From Enterovirga rhinocerotis (lineage in GTDB: Bacteria > Pseudomonadota > Alphaproteobacteria > Rhizobiales > Beijerinckiaceae), in NCBI RefSeq assembly GCF_004363955.1, contig NZ_SNZR01000011.1, positions 1,798,001 through 1,862,000 on the forward strand: a stretch of DNA of 64,000 nt. Reading direction: 5' to 3'. Below are positions 24,381-33,511 of this stretch, piece by piece (the stretch's first letter is position 1; every line of letters starts with the position of its first letter). A program made the position numbers and the translations under genes. Below the pieces are notes generated by a model, which was given only the letters and a program-made list of their open reading frames with translations, searched no databases and had not been told where the DNA came from.

Positions 24381-25799
24381 TCAGGCGGCCGCGGCCTTGT
24401 CGCCTTCGGCGAGCTGGCCCGGAAGCGCGTAGGCCCACTGGGTGATGTTGCCGGCGCCGAGGCAGATGACGTAGTCGCCGGGCCGCGCGCGATCGCGGAT
24501 CATGGCGGCGAGATCCTCCGGCCTGTCGAGCGCCGCGACCGAGCGATGTCCCCTTGCCCGGATGCCGGCCGCGAGAGCTTCGTGGTCGGCCCCCTCGATC
24601 GGGCTCTCGCCCGCCGCGTAAACCGGAGCGACGATCACGCTGTCGGCATCGTTGAAGCAGGCGCAGAAATCCTCGAACAGCGATTTCAGGCGCGAATAGC
24701 GATGCGGCTGAACGACCGCGATGACCTGCCCCTCCGTCGACGCGCGGGCGGCCGTCAGCACCGCCTTGATCTCGACCGGATGGTGTCCGTAATCGTCGAA
24801 GACGGCGACGCCGTTCCACTCGCCGGTCCGGGTGAAGCGGCGCTTCACCCCGCCGAAGCCGGCGATGCCCTTGCGGATGTCATCGGGGCTGATGCCGAGC
24901 TCATGCGCGACGGCGATGGCGGCCGTCGCATTGAGGGCGTTGTGCTTGCCCGGCATCGGCATTTCGAGGTTGTCGAGCTCGAGCCGGAAGCCGGGGCGCT
25001 TGTCCCGGATGAGCACGCGGAAGCGCAGGCGCCCGCCCTTCTGGTCGACGTCGATCAGGCGAACGTCGGCCTGGGGATTCTCGCCATAGGTGATGACGCG
25101 CCGGTCCTCGATCTTGCCGACGAGGTCTTGCACCACCGGGTGGTCGATGCACATCACGGCGAAGCCGTAGAACGGCAGGTTCTCGACGAAGGACCGGAAG
25201 GCGTCCTTGATGGCGTCGAAGGTCTTGAAGTGGTCGAGATGCTCGGGGTCGATATTGGTGATGATGGCGACGTCCGAGGGCAGCTTCAGGAAGGTGCCGT
25301 CGGATTCGTCGGCCTCGACCACCATCCAGTCGCCCGTGCCCTTGCGGGCATTGGTGCCGTAGGCGTTGATGATGCCGCCATTGATGACGGTCGGATCGAG
25401 CCCGCCGGCATCGAGCAGCGTCGAGACGAGCGAGGTCGTCGTCGTCTTGCCATGGGTGCCCGCGATCGAGACGCAGCTCTTGAAGCGCATCAGCTCGGCC
25501 AGCATCTCCGCCCGTCGCACGACCGGCAGGCGCCTCTCGCGCGCGGCCTTGAGCTCCGGGTTGTCGCGACGGATCGCAGTCGAGACGACGACGACATCCG
25601 CACCCTCGACATGGGCGGCCTCGTGCCCGACGAAGGTCTTGATGCCCTTCTCGGCGAGACGGCGAACATTATAATTGTCTGAGGCGTCAGAGCCTTGCAC
25701 CGTGTAGCCGAGATTGTGCATCACCTCGGCGATGCCGGACATGCCGATCCCTCCGATCCCGATGAAATGGATCGGGCCGAGGCGTTCGGGAAGCTTCAT
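24381..25799 (-). CDS. murC: UDP-N-acetylmuramate-L-alanine ligase
   Basis: The 472-residue Mur ligase adds L-alanine to UDP-MurNAc in the cytoplasm. The N-terminal UDP-binding part is [15 protein letters not shown] (11-25). The ATP P-loop is [12 protein letters not shown] (113-124), and the KGAxG-type and His/Arg ligase motifs follow ([15 protein letters not shown]). Length is normal. It follows murG on the same strand, as in the alphaproteobacterial division cluster, though a repeat of about 130 bases separates the two. Confidence 0.97.
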   Translation of the reverse strand: MKLPERLGPIHFIGIGGIGMSGIAEVMHNLGYTVQGSDASDNYNVRRLAEKGIKTFVGHEAAHVEGADVVVVSTAIRRDNPELKAARERRLPVVRRAEMLAELMRFKSCVSIAGTHGKTTTTSLVSTLLDAGGLDPTVINGGIINAYGTNARKGTGDWMVVEADESDGTFLKLPSDVAIITNIDPEHLDHFKTFDAIKDAFRSFVENLPFYGFAVMCIDHPVVQDLVGKIEDRRVITYGENPQADVRLIDVDQKGGRLRFRVLIRDKRPGFRLELDNLEMPMPGKHNALNATAAIAVAHELGISPDDIRKGIAGFGGVKRRFTRTGEWNGVAVFDDYGHHPVEIKAVLTAARASTEGQVIAVVQPHRYSRLKSLFEDFCACFNDADSVIVAPVYAAGESPIEGADHEALAAGIRARGHRSVAALDRPEDLAAMIRDRARPGDYVICLGAGNITQWAYALPGQLAEGDKAAAA

Positions 25800-25827
25800 G
25801 GTCGCTCCTGCGGAAACGTGAGGGTGC

Positions 25828-25921
25828 TCATCCTGAGGTGCCCGCGATAGCGGGCCTCGAAGGACGCACGGGGTTTGAGCGTGCTTCGAGGCCCGCCTGC
25901 GGCGAGCACCTCAGCATGAGG
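25828..25921. repeat. Interspersed palindromic repeat, family A, copy 2
   Basis: Starts CTCATCCTGAGGTG and ends CACCTCAGCATGAGG, with GGGCCTCGAAGGACGC and GCGTGCTTCGAGGCCC forming the inner arms. It is the same family as 3219-3315, in opposite internal orientation. It lies between murG and murC, so the murG-murC transcript would contain its hairpin. Confidence 0.85.
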
Positions 25922-25931
25922 GGGTTGGGAT

Positions 25932-27068
25932 TCATGTCGCGCGGGTCGCGGGGCTGCCCTCAGACACCGCGATCCCGGCGAGATTGAGGACGACGTCGGC
26001 CAGCCGCTCTGCCGCATCCGTGATGCCGGCCCCCTTGGCAGAGGCGGCGGCCCGAACGAGGCTCGACGGATCGACGAGATGGGCCGCGATCTCGGTCGCC
26101 ACCCGCTCCGGCGTGAAATCGGGCTGCATCACGAGCGTCGCGGCGCCGATCTCGGCCAGCGTCTTCGCGTTGGCGGCCTGGTCCTGGTCGAGCGCGCCGG
26201 GCAGCGGCACGAGGACCGACGGACGGCCGATCGCGGCGAGTTCCGCCACCGTGGAGGCGCCCGAGCGCGAGATGACGAGATGCGCCGCCGCCATCCGCGC
26301 CGGCAGGTCCTTGAAGAACGGCTCGACGCTCGCCGCGATGCCGGCTTCGGCATAGGCCGCCCGGACCGCCTCGAGATCCTCGGGCCGCGCCTGCTGGTCG
26401 ACATGCAGCCGTGCGCGCGCATCGGGCGGCAGGGAGAGCAGCGCCGGCGGCACGATCTCGCTCATGATCCGCGCGCCCTGGCTGCCGCCGAAGACCGCGA
26501 GCCGGAGATCGCCGCCGGCGACGGGAGCGGCATAGGGCGTCCTGGCCGCCTCGATCACCGCCGGGCGGATCGGATTGCCGGTATAGTGCCGGCGGCTCGC
26601 CATGGAATCCGGCACGCCCTTCACGTCGGCGAAACCGGTCGCGATGGCGCTGACGCGCGGCAGCAGGAACTTGTTCGCCCTCCCGATCACGCCGTTCTGC
26701 TCGTGGATCAGCGTCGGGATCTGCAGGATCGTCGCGGCGAAAACGGGCGGGACGGTCGGATAGCCGCCGAACCCGACGACGCAGGCAGGCCTCTCGGCCC
26801 GCAGAGCCCGCAGGGACGCCATGACGCCCCGTCCGAGCTTCAGCGCGGCGAACGCCTTCGCGACGATCGAGCCGCCGGAGGGCGTCGCCGAGGGAATGCG
26901 GACGACCCGTTCGGCCGGGAAGGTCTGCGCGATCTGCTCGACGCGCCCGTCCGTCGCCAGGAACACCCGCACGCCACGCCCGCGCAGCGCCACTGCCAGG
27001 GCCTCGGCCGGGAAGAGATGGCCGCCCGTGCCGCCGGCCGCGAGGAGAACGGGACGTCCGACGCTCAC
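25932..27068 (-). CDS. murG: UDP-N-acetylglucosamine-N-acetylmuramyl-(pentapeptide) pyrophosphoryl-undecaprenol N-acetylglucosamine transferase
   Basis: The 378-residue membrane-associated glycosyltransferase makes lipid II from lipid I. It begins VLLAAGGTGGHLFPAEALA with the G-loop at 12-17. Further motifs are HEQNGVIGRANK, FGGSQGA and the donor-binding ISRSGASTVAEL with PLPGALDQDQAANA. The GTG at 27068 overlaps the ftsW stop by four bases (GTGA), so the two genes are translationally coupled. Confidence 0.97.
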   Translation of the reverse strand: MSVGRPVLLAAGGTGGHLFPAEALAVALRGRGVRVFLATDGRVEQIAQTFPAERVVRIPSATPSGGSIVAKAFAALKLGRGVMASLRALRAERPACVVGFGGYPTVPPVFAATILQIPTLIHEQNGVIGRANKFLLPRVSAIATGFADVKGVPDSMASRRHYTGNPIRPAVIEAARTPYAAPVAGGDLRLAVFGGSQGARIMSEIVPPALLSLPPDARARLHVDQQARPEDLEAVRAAYAEAGIAASVEPFFKDLPARMAAAHLVISRSGASTVAELAAIGRPSVLVPLPGALDQDQAANAKTLAEIGAATLVMQPDFTPERVATEIAAHLVDPSSLVRAAASAKGAGITDAAERLADVVLNLAGIAVSEGSPATRAT

Positions 27069-28207
27069 GCCTGGCCCCCGAAGGCGAAGCGGTCGAGCCG
27101 CTCCGCACGGGGCCGGCGGCGCGTGAGCGCGATCAGGAAGCCCATGGCGAGTGCGAGCGAGAAGAGCGAGGAGCCGCCATAGGAGACGAAGGGCAGCGTC
27201 ATGCCCTTCGCCGGCATCAGATGCACGTTGACCATCATGTTGATGCAGGCCTGGAGGCCGAACATCATGACGAGGCCCGTGACGGCGAGGCGCACGAAGG
27301 TGTCCTCGTTGCGGCATGCGAGGACGAGGCCGCGCAGCACGATCGTCGCGAACAGGGCCACGACGGCGACGCAGACGAGGACGCCGAATTCCTCGCCCGT
27401 CACCGAGAAGATGAAGTCCGTATGGGCATCGGGCAGGATGCGCTTGATCGTTCCTTCGCCCGGTCCGCGGCCGAGCAGGCCGCCCTTGGTGAAGCTCTCG
27501 AGCGCGGTGGCGACCTGGAAGCTGTCGCCCGAATCCTTGTCGAGGAAGCGCTCGAAGCGCTCACGGACGTGAGGCAGCAGCGTGTAGGCCGCAAAGACGC
27601 CGACGAGGCCGATCCCGCCGAGGCTCGCCACCCAGAGCCAGTGCAGGCCCGCGACGAAGAAGAGACCGCCCCAGGTGATCGCGACCAGCATCGTCTGGCC
27701 GAAATCGGGCTGGAGGATGAGCGGGACGATCGTCGCCGGCAGGAGCAGGATCGCGAGGAGTGCACCCGGCATGTCGCGACGCTTCGCGCCTTCGGAGAAG
27801 GCCCAGGCGGCCAGCACGACGAAGGCGGGCTTGACCATCTCCGAGGGCTGCAGCCCGAACGAGCCGATCTGCACCCAGCGATGGGCGCCCTTGATCTCCG
27901 GCCCGAACTTCAGGGCGAGGAGGCACAGCGCGATGCCGGCGACATAGACGACGAAGGCGAGCCGCCGGACCTGCCGCAGCGACAGGAAGGACACGGAGAC
28001 GAGGATCCCCACGGCCGGCAGGAGATAGATGAACTGCCGGTTGACGAAATGGAACGGGGACAGCCCCAGCCGTTCGGCCACGGGCGGGCCGCCCGCCATC
28101 AGGAAGACGAGCCCCGCCACCATGAGGGCTGCGAGGCTTGCCAGGATCGGACGGTCGACCGTCCAGGCCCAATCGCCCAGATAGGTGCGCTCAGCGCGGG
28201 AAGACAT
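27065..28207 (-). CDS. ftsW: Peptidoglycan glycosyltransferase FtsW
   Basis: The 380-residue SEDS-family protein has about ten membrane helices. It polymerises lipid II at the division septum with a partner PBP. Family segments are visible: WVQIGSFGLQPSEMVKPAFV, LQPDFGQTMLVAITW and LPFVSYGGSSLFSLALAMG. It is the first gene of the ftsW-murG-murC run here; murD and the earlier dcw genes would be expected upstream, but the region above holds a divergent lysozyme gene instead. Confidence 0.96.
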   Translation of the reverse strand: MSSRAERTYLGDWAWTVDRPILASLAALMVAGLVFLMAGGPPVAERLGLSPFHFVNRQFIYLLPAVGILVSVSFLSLRQVRRLAFVVYVAGIALCLLALKFGPEIKGAHRWVQIGSFGLQPSEMVKPAFVVLAAWAFSEGAKRRDMPGALLAILLLPATIVPLILQPDFGQTMLVAITWGGLFFVAGLHWLWVASLGGIGLVGVFAAYTLLPHVRERFERFLDKDSGDSFQVATALESFTKGGLLGRGPGEGTIKRILPDAHTDFIFSVTGEEFGVLVCVAVVALFATIVLRGLVLACRNEDTFVRLAVTGLVMMFGLQACINMMVNVHLMPAKGMTLPFVSYGGSSLFSLALAMGFLIALTRRRPRAERLDRFAFGGQA

Positions 28208-28560
28208 GCGGTCGGCTCCAGGATCGCTCCTGCCACGACGCGCGGAAAATGGTTAATCCTGCGTTTAAGGGGACCTGGGGACGGCGTCAGTGCGCTCCCG
28301 CCCCGCTTGTCTCCACAGGTATCCGGAGCCGATGCGCACGCGCGCTGCCGAGGGCGGCCGGTCGGATCGGGCGGTCTTCGCAAGCGCGTTGCGGCCGCTG
28401 CGGCGTGATGCCCCGGACGGAGCAGCGTTCCCAGGGGGAGACCGTGCCATGTCTCCGATTCGCAACAGCTTTCCGGCCTCCGCTCCGAAGTCGTCAAAGT
28501 TCCTTTAACTGCCTTTCTGGCATCCGGTAGGTTCAGAGTTGCGTAACCGGGGCCAAGAAC
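28208..28560. other. Divergent intergenic region between ftsW and the lysozyme gene
   Basis: About 350 bases with no convincing gene. It must hold promoters for both sides. An A/T-richer stretch at 28240-28265 (minus direction, toward ftsW) and another at 28490-28515 (plus direction) are the most likely positions. No operator or riboswitch was recognised. Confidence 0.5.
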
Positions 28561-29355
28561 ATGGTCGTCGCCAAGGCGAGACAACGAGCCGGCTGGGTCG
28601 CGCTCGCGGCAATCGCCGTGAGCCTTTTGGTGTCGGCCTGCGGGCGCAATGCCGCCGACAGGTTCGGCGATGCGGCTCCTCACCCCGCCGTCGCGAAGGC
28701 CCACACGCTTCCCATCCACGGCATCGATGTCTCCCGCTGGCAGCGGAACATCGACTGGGCCTCGGTCGCCGCGTCCGGCAAGCGCTTCGCCTTCATCAAG
28801 GCGACGGAAGGCGGCGACCACATCGATCCGATGTTCCGTCAGAACTGGGAAGGCGCGAGGCGGGCGGGCATCCCGCGTTCGGCCTATCACTTCGTCTATT
28901 GGTGCCGTCCGGCGCACGAGCAGGCGGCCTGGTTCAGGCAGATCGTGCCGCGCGATCCCGATGCCCTGCCCCCCGTGCTCGACGTCGAGTGGAACGGCGA
29001 ATCCCGCAACTGCCCGCGCAAGGTGCCGCGCGCCCAGGCCCTCGCGATGATCGACCTGATGCTCCGCGAGATGGAGGCCCATACCGGCAAGAAGCCGATC
29101 ATCTACACCGACATCACCTTCCATAAGGAGATCCTGGAGGGCGAGTTCCGGCACCATGCCCACTGGATCCGCTCGACCGCGGCCGAGCCCCATCACCGCT
29201 ACAACGACCGCATCTGGACGCTTTGGCAGTACACGACGACCGGGCGCGTCCCCGGCATCGTCGGGGCCGTCGACCGGAACGTCTTCTACGGCGGCGAACG
29301 CGACTGGGCCTATTTCGCCCGGACCGGCTGCGATCCCCGCCACCGCTGCAAGTGA
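28561..29355 (+). CDS. GH25 lysozyme, lipoprotein
   Basis: The 264-residue protein has a lipoprotein signal ending LLVSAC, with Cys27 as the lipidation site. The rest is one glycoside hydrolase family 25 domain: IHGIDVSRWQ (Asp56), FAFIKATEGG and PPVLDVEWNG with the catalytic pair Asp141 and Glu143. Such enzymes cleave the MurNAc-GlcNAc bond in peptidoglycan. Residues to the end, WQYTTTGRVPGIVG, match the family's last strand. It is probably a house-keeping wall enzyme, next to murein synthesis genes. Confidence 0.93.
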   Translation: MVVAKARQRAGWVALAAIAVSLLVSACGRNAADRFGDAAPHPAVAKAHTLPIHGIDVSRWQRNIDWASVAASGKRFAFIKATEGGDHIDPMFRQNWEGARRAGIPRSAYHFVYWCRPAHEQAAWFRQIVPRDPDALPPVLDVEWNGESRNCPRKVPRAQALAMIDLMLREMEAHTGKKPIIYTDITFHKEILEGEFRHHAHWIRSTAAEPHHRYNDRIWTLWQYTTTGRVPGIVGAVDRNVFYGGERDWAYFARTGCDPRHRCK

Positions 29356-29464
29356 GGCGGAAACGGACCCGGTGCGCGCGGTGAGGCGAAGGCCTCCCGC
29401 CGAGATCGGCCTGTCACGGCACGCGAGGCTGCGATAAGCTCCGGGGAAACTGGAGGACGCGGCC

Positions 29465-30631
29465 TTGATCCCGAACGCGATGCGCGATTTCGACTTCGAC
29501 CTCGGCGAGACGGCCGACGAGATCAGGTCCACCGTCCGGGACTTCTCGCAGAACGAGATCGCGCCGCGCGCGGACGAGATCGACCGCAGCAACACCTTCC
29601 CGCGCGACCTCTGGCCGAAGATGGGCGCCCTCGGCCTGCACGGCATCACGGTCGAGGAGGATTATGGCGGGACCGGGCTCGGCTATCTCGAGCACGTCGT
29701 CGCGATGGAGGAGGTCTCGCGCGCCTCGGCCTCGGTCGGCCTCTCCTACGGCGCCCATTCCAATCTCTGCGTGAACCAGATCAGCCGAAACGGCACGGAA
29801 GCGCAGAAGCGCCGATACCTGCCGAAGCTGATCTCCGGCGAGCATGTCGGCGCCCTCGCCATGTCCGAGCCGGGCTCGGGCTCCGACGTCGTCTCGATGA
29901 AGACGCGGGCGGAGAAGCGCGGCGACCGCTACGTCCTCAACGGCAACAAGATGTGGATCACGAACGGGCCGGTCGCCGAGACCCTCGTCGTCTACGCCAA
30001 GACCGATCCCGAGGCCGGGCCGCGCGGGATCACCGCCTTCCTGATCGAGAAGGGCATGGCGGGCTTCTCGACCCATCAGAAGCTCGACAAGCTCGGCATG
30101 CGGGGCTCGGACACCTGCGAACTCGTCTTCGAGGATTGCGAGGTTCCGGAGGAGAACGTGCTCGGCAGCGTCGGCCGGGGCGTGAACGTCCTCATGAGCG
30201 GGCTCGATTACGAGCGTGCCGTGCTCGCGGCGGGCCCCCTCGGCATCATGCAGGCCTGCATGGATGTCGTGATGCCGTATATCCACGAGCGCAAGCAGTT
30301 CGGACAGCCGATCGGCACCTTTCAGCTCGTGCAGGGCAAGGTCGCCGACATGTACACGTCGATGAATGCCTGCAAGGCCTATGTCTACGCGGTGGCCAAG
30401 GCCTGCGACCGCGGCCGCACGACGCGCGAGGACGCCGCGGGCGCGATCCTGATCGCCGCCGAGAAGGCGACGCAATGCGCCCTCGACGCGATCCAACTCC
30501 TCGGCGGCAACGGCTACATCAACGACTATCCGACCGGCCGACTGCTCCGCGACGCCAAGCTCTACGAGATCGGCGCGGGGACGAGCGAGATCAGGCGCAT
30601 GCTGATCGGGCGGGAGCTGTTCGGGGCGTAG
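29465..30631 (+). CDS. ivd: Isovaleryl-CoA dehydrogenase
   Basis: The 388-residue acyl-CoA dehydrogenase oxidises isovaleryl-CoA to 3-methylcrotonyl-CoA in leucine breakdown, using FAD and electron-transfer flavoprotein. [13 protein letters not shown] (94-106) is characteristic of isovaleryl-CoA dehydrogenases. The catalytic glutamate is Glu250 in [11 protein letters not shown], the position used by this subfamily rather than the C-terminal one. [11 protein letters not shown] and MWITNG are family FAD/substrate motifs. The TTG at 29465 follows GGAGG; an ATG at 29480 is the alternative. The usual partners (methylcrotonyl-CoA carboxylase) are not adjacent. Confidence 0.9.
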   Translation: MIPNAMRDFDFDLGETADEIRSTVRDFSQNEIAPRADEIDRSNTFPRDLWPKMGALGLHGITVEEDYGGTGLGYLEHVVAMEEVSRASASVGLSYGAHSNLCVNQISRNGTEAQKRRYLPKLISGEHVGALAMSEPGSGSDVVSMKTRAEKRGDRYVLNGNKMWITNGPVAETLVVYAKTDPEAGPRGITAFLIEKGMAGFSTHQKLDKLGMRGSDTCELVFEDCEVPEENVLGSVGRGVNVLMSGLDYERAVLAAGPLGIMQACMDVVMPYIHERKQFGQPIGTFQLVQGKVADMYTSMNACKAYVYAVAKACDRGRTTREDAAGAILIAAEKATQCALDAIQLLGGNGYINDYPTGRLLRDAKLYEIGAGTSEIRRMLIGRELFGA

Positions 30632-30636
30632 GGGGG

Positions 30637-31665
30637 CTAGAGATCCACGAGCCGAGCCGCAACCTCCGGCATCTTGGCGAGGCTGCCGGCGATCCGCTCA
30701 CGCCATCGCGGCCCGCGAGCCGTCGCATCCTCATAAGCCTCGCGCAGTTCGTCCGGGCGCAAGGTTGCGAGCGCCTCGATCAGGAACGCGGCCTGGGCCC
30801 GGTCCTTCCGGGCCTTGAGGCCGTCGGGCCCACCCTGCCGGCGCTCAGCCACGATGAGCTTGTGAATGGCGAAACGCTCGGGGCGAGGGATCTGGATCAG
30901 GATGCCCGATCGATAGAGCGAGACGGCGGGAATCGGATCCTCCAGGAGGAAATCGAGGTGCCGGAGCGCCTGCGCGCTGACGCCGAGCGCCGGAAGGTCC
31001 CGGATGCCCTCCTCGCGTTGCGCCGGCATGAGGAATTCGATGAGGGTCTCCCCTCCATGCTGCTGCCAGCGCCAGGTCTTGCCGCGCTCGAGCGAGGGGG
31101 CGGCCGAGAACTTCAGGCCCGAAAAGACATCGACGAGAGGCTGCTCCACGCTATCGCCGATCGCGAAGGACAAGCGCTCGAAACTGCCGATGTCGATGTC
31201 GCCGGTCTGGGCGAGCTGATCGAAGCCGAACACGACCCCCAGCTCCCCTTCGTAATGTCGGAACGCGACGGTCCCGACCAAGGTCCCGCCGAGCCTGAAC
31301 ACGCCGGCCTTCGACAGCCCGGACAGAATGCTCCCGGTCTTCTGATCGGTAGAGCCGTAGCCCTCGGCCCGCATGATCCGGACGAGGCGGGTCATGTCCC
31401 GTCTGCGGGCGTCCGCATCCTTCTTGAGATCGCTCGCGCGGGCCAGTCTGTCGCGCAGCGCCTCGGTATCGGGGCCGATATAGCGCTGGGCCATCGTGTT
31501 GCCGATCCGATACTTGTCGTACCAGAACACGCGGCCTTTCACCGAGACCCGCGTCGGAGCACCACGAATGTCGGACACCTGCTCGTCCATGAGCAGGCGC
31601 CGGAGGTCGTGATAGGCCGATTGCCCGACATGTGAATGATAGCGGATCACGCCGCTATACAGCAT
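30637..31665 (-). CDS. GSU2403-type nucleotidyltransferase-fold protein
   Basis: The 342-residue protein matches the family annotated as GSU2403 nucleotidyltransferase fold. An N-terminal helical part has the RYIGPDTEALRDRLARA segment. The nucleotidyltransferase core follows: FRLGGTLVGTVAFRHY, then GDIDIGSFERLSFAI with the acidic metal ligands. A C-terminal helical part follows FAIHKLIVAERR. The reaction is unknown. The ATG at 31665 has no ribosome-binding site and lies in an inverted repeat, so translation may be leaderless or may start later, for example at 31590. It converges on ivd with a 5-base gap. Confidence 0.75.
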   Translation of the reverse strand: MLYSGVIRYHSHVGQSAYHDLRRLLMDEQVSDIRGAPTRVSVKGRVFWYDKYRIGNTMAQRYIGPDTEALRDRLARASDLKKDADARRRDMTRLVRIMRAEGYGSTDQKTGSILSGLSKAGVFRLGGTLVGTVAFRHYEGELGVVFGFDQLAQTGDIDIGSFERLSFAIGDSVEQPLVDVFSGLKFSAAPSLERGKTWRWQQHGGETLIEFLMPAQREEGIRDLPALGVSAQALRHLDFLLEDPIPAVSLYRSGILIQIPRPERFAIHKLIVAERRQGGPDGLKARKDRAQAAFLIEALATLRPDELREAYEDATARGPRWRERIAGSLAKMPEVAARLVDL

Positions 31666-31687
31666 AAATTATTTTTGCTGTATAGCG
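31653..31687. promoter_or_regulatory. 12-bp inverted repeat over the start of the nucleotidyltransferase gene
   Basis: CGCTATACAGCA and TGCTGTATAGCG form a perfect 12-bp inverted repeat around an 11-base A/T-rich spacer. On the minus strand the spacer reads AAAATAATTTA, and the start ATG lies at the repeat's edge. It is probably an operator or promoter region. Its base content (A/T-rich) stands out from the surroundings. Confidence 0.6.
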
Positions 31688-31746
31688 CGCCCGCCTGCCA
31701 TCGGTCCGAGGCCGTGCGTCGACATCTCCGCCTCAGCCGAGCGCGC

Positions 31747-32055
31747 TCACGCCCCAGGCTGCGGCCCGTCGTAGCCTTCGATGATGATGAGATCCATCTC
31801 GGCGCCGCCCTTCTGGAGGGCGCGGGCGGCCTGGTATTCCTCCGAGGCCCAGCAATCGAGCGCAGCCTGGTAGGACGGGAACTCGATCACGACATTGCGC
31901 TGGCGGGACGAGCCGACGGCCGTCTCGAAGGCGCCGCCGCGGACCAGGAAGCGGCCGCCGAACTTGGCGAAGGCTTTGCCGTTCGCGGCCACGTAGTTCT
32001 TGTAGTTGTCGGGGTCGTGCACGTCGACGCGACCGATCCACAGGCCCTTCGGCAT
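31747..32055 (-). CDS. DUF1330 domain protein
   Basis: The 102-residue protein is one ferredoxin-like alpha/beta DUF1330 domain: GLWIGRVDVHDPDNYKNYVA at the start, GGRFLVRGG and VVIEFPSYQAALDCWASEEYQ are the signature parts. Members are dimeric and their role is unknown; some occur near degradation pathways. No partner gene is evident. Confidence 0.88.
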   Translation of the reverse strand: MPKGLWIGRVDVHDPDNYKNYVAANGKAFAKFGGRFLVRGGAFETAVGSSRQRNVVIEFPSYQAALDCWASEEYQAARALQKGGAEMDLIIIEGYDGPQPGA

Positions 32056-32066
32056 TCTCGCCTCCC

Positions 32067-32095
32067 TTGCTGACGTTTTTCGAGTTGACTAGTTT
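32067..32095 (+). promoter_or_regulatory. Probable promoter of the second toxin-antitoxin pair
   Basis: TTGCTG (32067-32072) and TAGTTT (32090-32095) are 17 bases apart, in an A/T-richer stretch with the repeated unit TAGTT (32090-32100) just before the antitoxin gene. CAGGAG follows as the ribosome-binding site. Confidence 0.4.
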
Positions 32096-32117
32096 AGTTG
32101 GCTAACAGGAGCCCGTC

Positions 32118-32408
32118 ATGGCCGCAAGCACGAAGGGATTCGCCGACGGGCCGCGCAAGCCCTATCGCGCCGAGGGCGCCGAGGTGACGGTGCACCAGGC
32201 CAAGACGCACCTCTCGCGCCTGCTGGCGGAGGTCGAGGGCGGCGCGACGATCGTCATCACGCGGCGCGGAAAGCCGGTCGCGACGCTGCAACCGATCGAG
32301 GGCCGGCCGAAACGCGTCTTCGGATCGATGAAGGGCATGCTCGAGATCGACGAGCGCTTCTTCGAGCCTCTGCCGGAGGACGAGTTGCGTGCGTGGGAAG
32401 GCGAATGA
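32118..32408 (+). CDS. Phd/YefM-type antitoxin
   Basis: The 96-residue protein has the Phd/YefM N-terminal fold: VTVHQAKTHLSRLLAEVEGG and IVITRRGKPVATLQPI are typical, with an acidic C-terminal tail that would bind the toxin. CAGGAG lies 7 bases upstream of the ATG. Its last four bases overlap the start of the toxin gene (ATGA). Confidence 0.9.
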   Translation: MAASTKGFADGPRKPYRAEGAEVTVHQAKTHLSRLLAEVEGGATIVITRRGKPVATLQPIEGRPKRVFGSMKGMLEIDERFFEPLPEDELRAWEGE

Positions 32409-32791
32409 GGTTCCTGGCCGATACACATGCCGTGCTTTGGTATCTGCTCGGCAAGCGCGCCCTGCCGGATCGCGTGCGGGATGCTTTCGACGACGGCGCC
32501 AACGAGGTCTTCGTGAGCGCCGCATCGGCCTGGGAGATCACGACGAAACACCGACTCGGCAAGTTGCCTGAAGCGGATTTCATCGCGGCAGCGGTGGAGC
32601 ATCATTTGAGCGGTCACGGCTTTCAACCGCTCCCAATCACGATGGCGCATGCCGAGATGGCGGGACGCCTCGCAGGGACGCATCGCGACCCCTTCGACAG
32701 GATGCTGATCGCTCAGGCCCTGTCGGAGAACCTCACCCTCGTCTCGAACGAGGCGGCCTTCGACGCCTTCGGCGTGAGCCGCCTCTGGTGA
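32405..32791 (+). CDS. VapC-type PIN-domain toxin
   Basis: The 128-residue PIN-domain ribonuclease has the acidic residues Asp6 (FLADTHAVLW), Glu44 (SAWEITTKHRLGKL) and Asp95/Asp98 (HRDPFDRMLIAQA). This is the compact VapC/DUF type common in rhizobia. It is coupled to the antitoxin by a four-base overlap. It differs clearly from the toxin at 23469, so the two modules are not recent copies. Confidence 0.9.
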   Translation: MRFLADTHAVLWYLLGKRALPDRVRDAFDDGANEVFVSAASAWEITTKHRLGKLPEADFIAAAVEHHLSGHGFQPLPITMAHAEMAGRLAGTHRDPFDRMLIAQALSENLTLVSNEAAFDAFGVSRLW

Positions 32792-32847
32792 GGCTGGAGT
32801 TGCATGCCGTTGTCGGGAAAGCGGATTCCACTGTCCCGCGGCACGCT

Positions 32848-33456
32848 CTAGGGCCGGCGGTAGACCCAGACGCGCGCCGGCGGGAAGTTCAGCCAGATGC
32901 GGTCGGACGGGGTGGTCGTGTAATGCTCGGCGCTCGGGATCGGCGCCTTCACCCCGTAGGTGAACTGAACGAAGGGGGCGTTGCGGTCCAGCATGTCGTG
33001 GGCGGCATGCAGGAGCCCGATCCGCTGATCCAGCGGCTTGTTCAGGAGCGGCAGGCTCGACAGGACGGCCGCGCAGGGCTCCTGGACCACGTCCGCCAGG
33101 ACCTCGCCGGCCGCATAGGCGTCGCCCTGGATGATGGTGGCGCGCGGGTAGCGGCGCTTCAGGAGGGCGCAGAAATCCGCGCTGTACTCGACGAGGACGA
33201 GACGCTCCTGCTCGATGCCGCGGCGCAGAAGCGCCTCCGTCACCGGCCCGGTGCCGGGTCCGAGCTCGACGATCTGTCCGTTGCGCCGCGGATGGACGTA
33301 CGACGCCATGGCGTCGGCCAGGAAGCGGCCGGACGGCGCCACGGCCCCGGTCAGGAGCGGACGCTCGAACCACGACCGCAGGAAGCGGGTCTCGTTCTCG
33401 AAACGCGGACGATCGGGAGAACGCCTGCGCGAACGATCACCGGTAAATTGCAGCAC
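32848..33456 (-). CDS. pmtA: Phosphatidylethanolamine N-methyltransferase (rhizobial PmtA type)
   Basis: The 202-residue SAM-dependent methyltransferase converts phosphatidylethanolamine to phosphatidylcholine. The N-terminal segment FENETRFLRSWFERP, with VAPSGRFLADAMAS, and the SAM motif IVELGPGTGPVTEALL match the rhizobial PmtA group. It lies just downstream of dnaJ on the same strand, an order common in this clade. The GTG at 33456, with AGGGG before it, gives the family length. An ATG at 33504 is possible; an earlier ATG at 33528 would overlap dnaJ. Confidence 0.88.
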   Translation of the reverse strand: MLQFTGDRSRRRSPDRPRFENETRFLRSWFERPLLTGAVAPSGRFLADAMASYVHPRRNGQIVELGPGTGPVTEALLRRGIEQERLVLVEYSADFCALLKRRYPRATIIQGDAYAAGEVLADVVQEPCAAVLSSLPLLNKPLDQRIGLLHAAHDMLDRNAPFVQFTYGVKAPIPSAEHYTTTPSDRIWLNFPPARVWVYRRP

Positions 33457-33511
33457 CCCGTGACCCCTGTTTTCGTCTGTCCCAAACCCTACGCCATAAC
33501 GCATCACGGCG

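Noticed and set aside
30637-31665. An AbiEii-type toxin
   Set aside because: The arrangement of the nucleotidyltransferase core fits the GSU2403 family better, and no AbiEi-like antitoxin gene is beside it.
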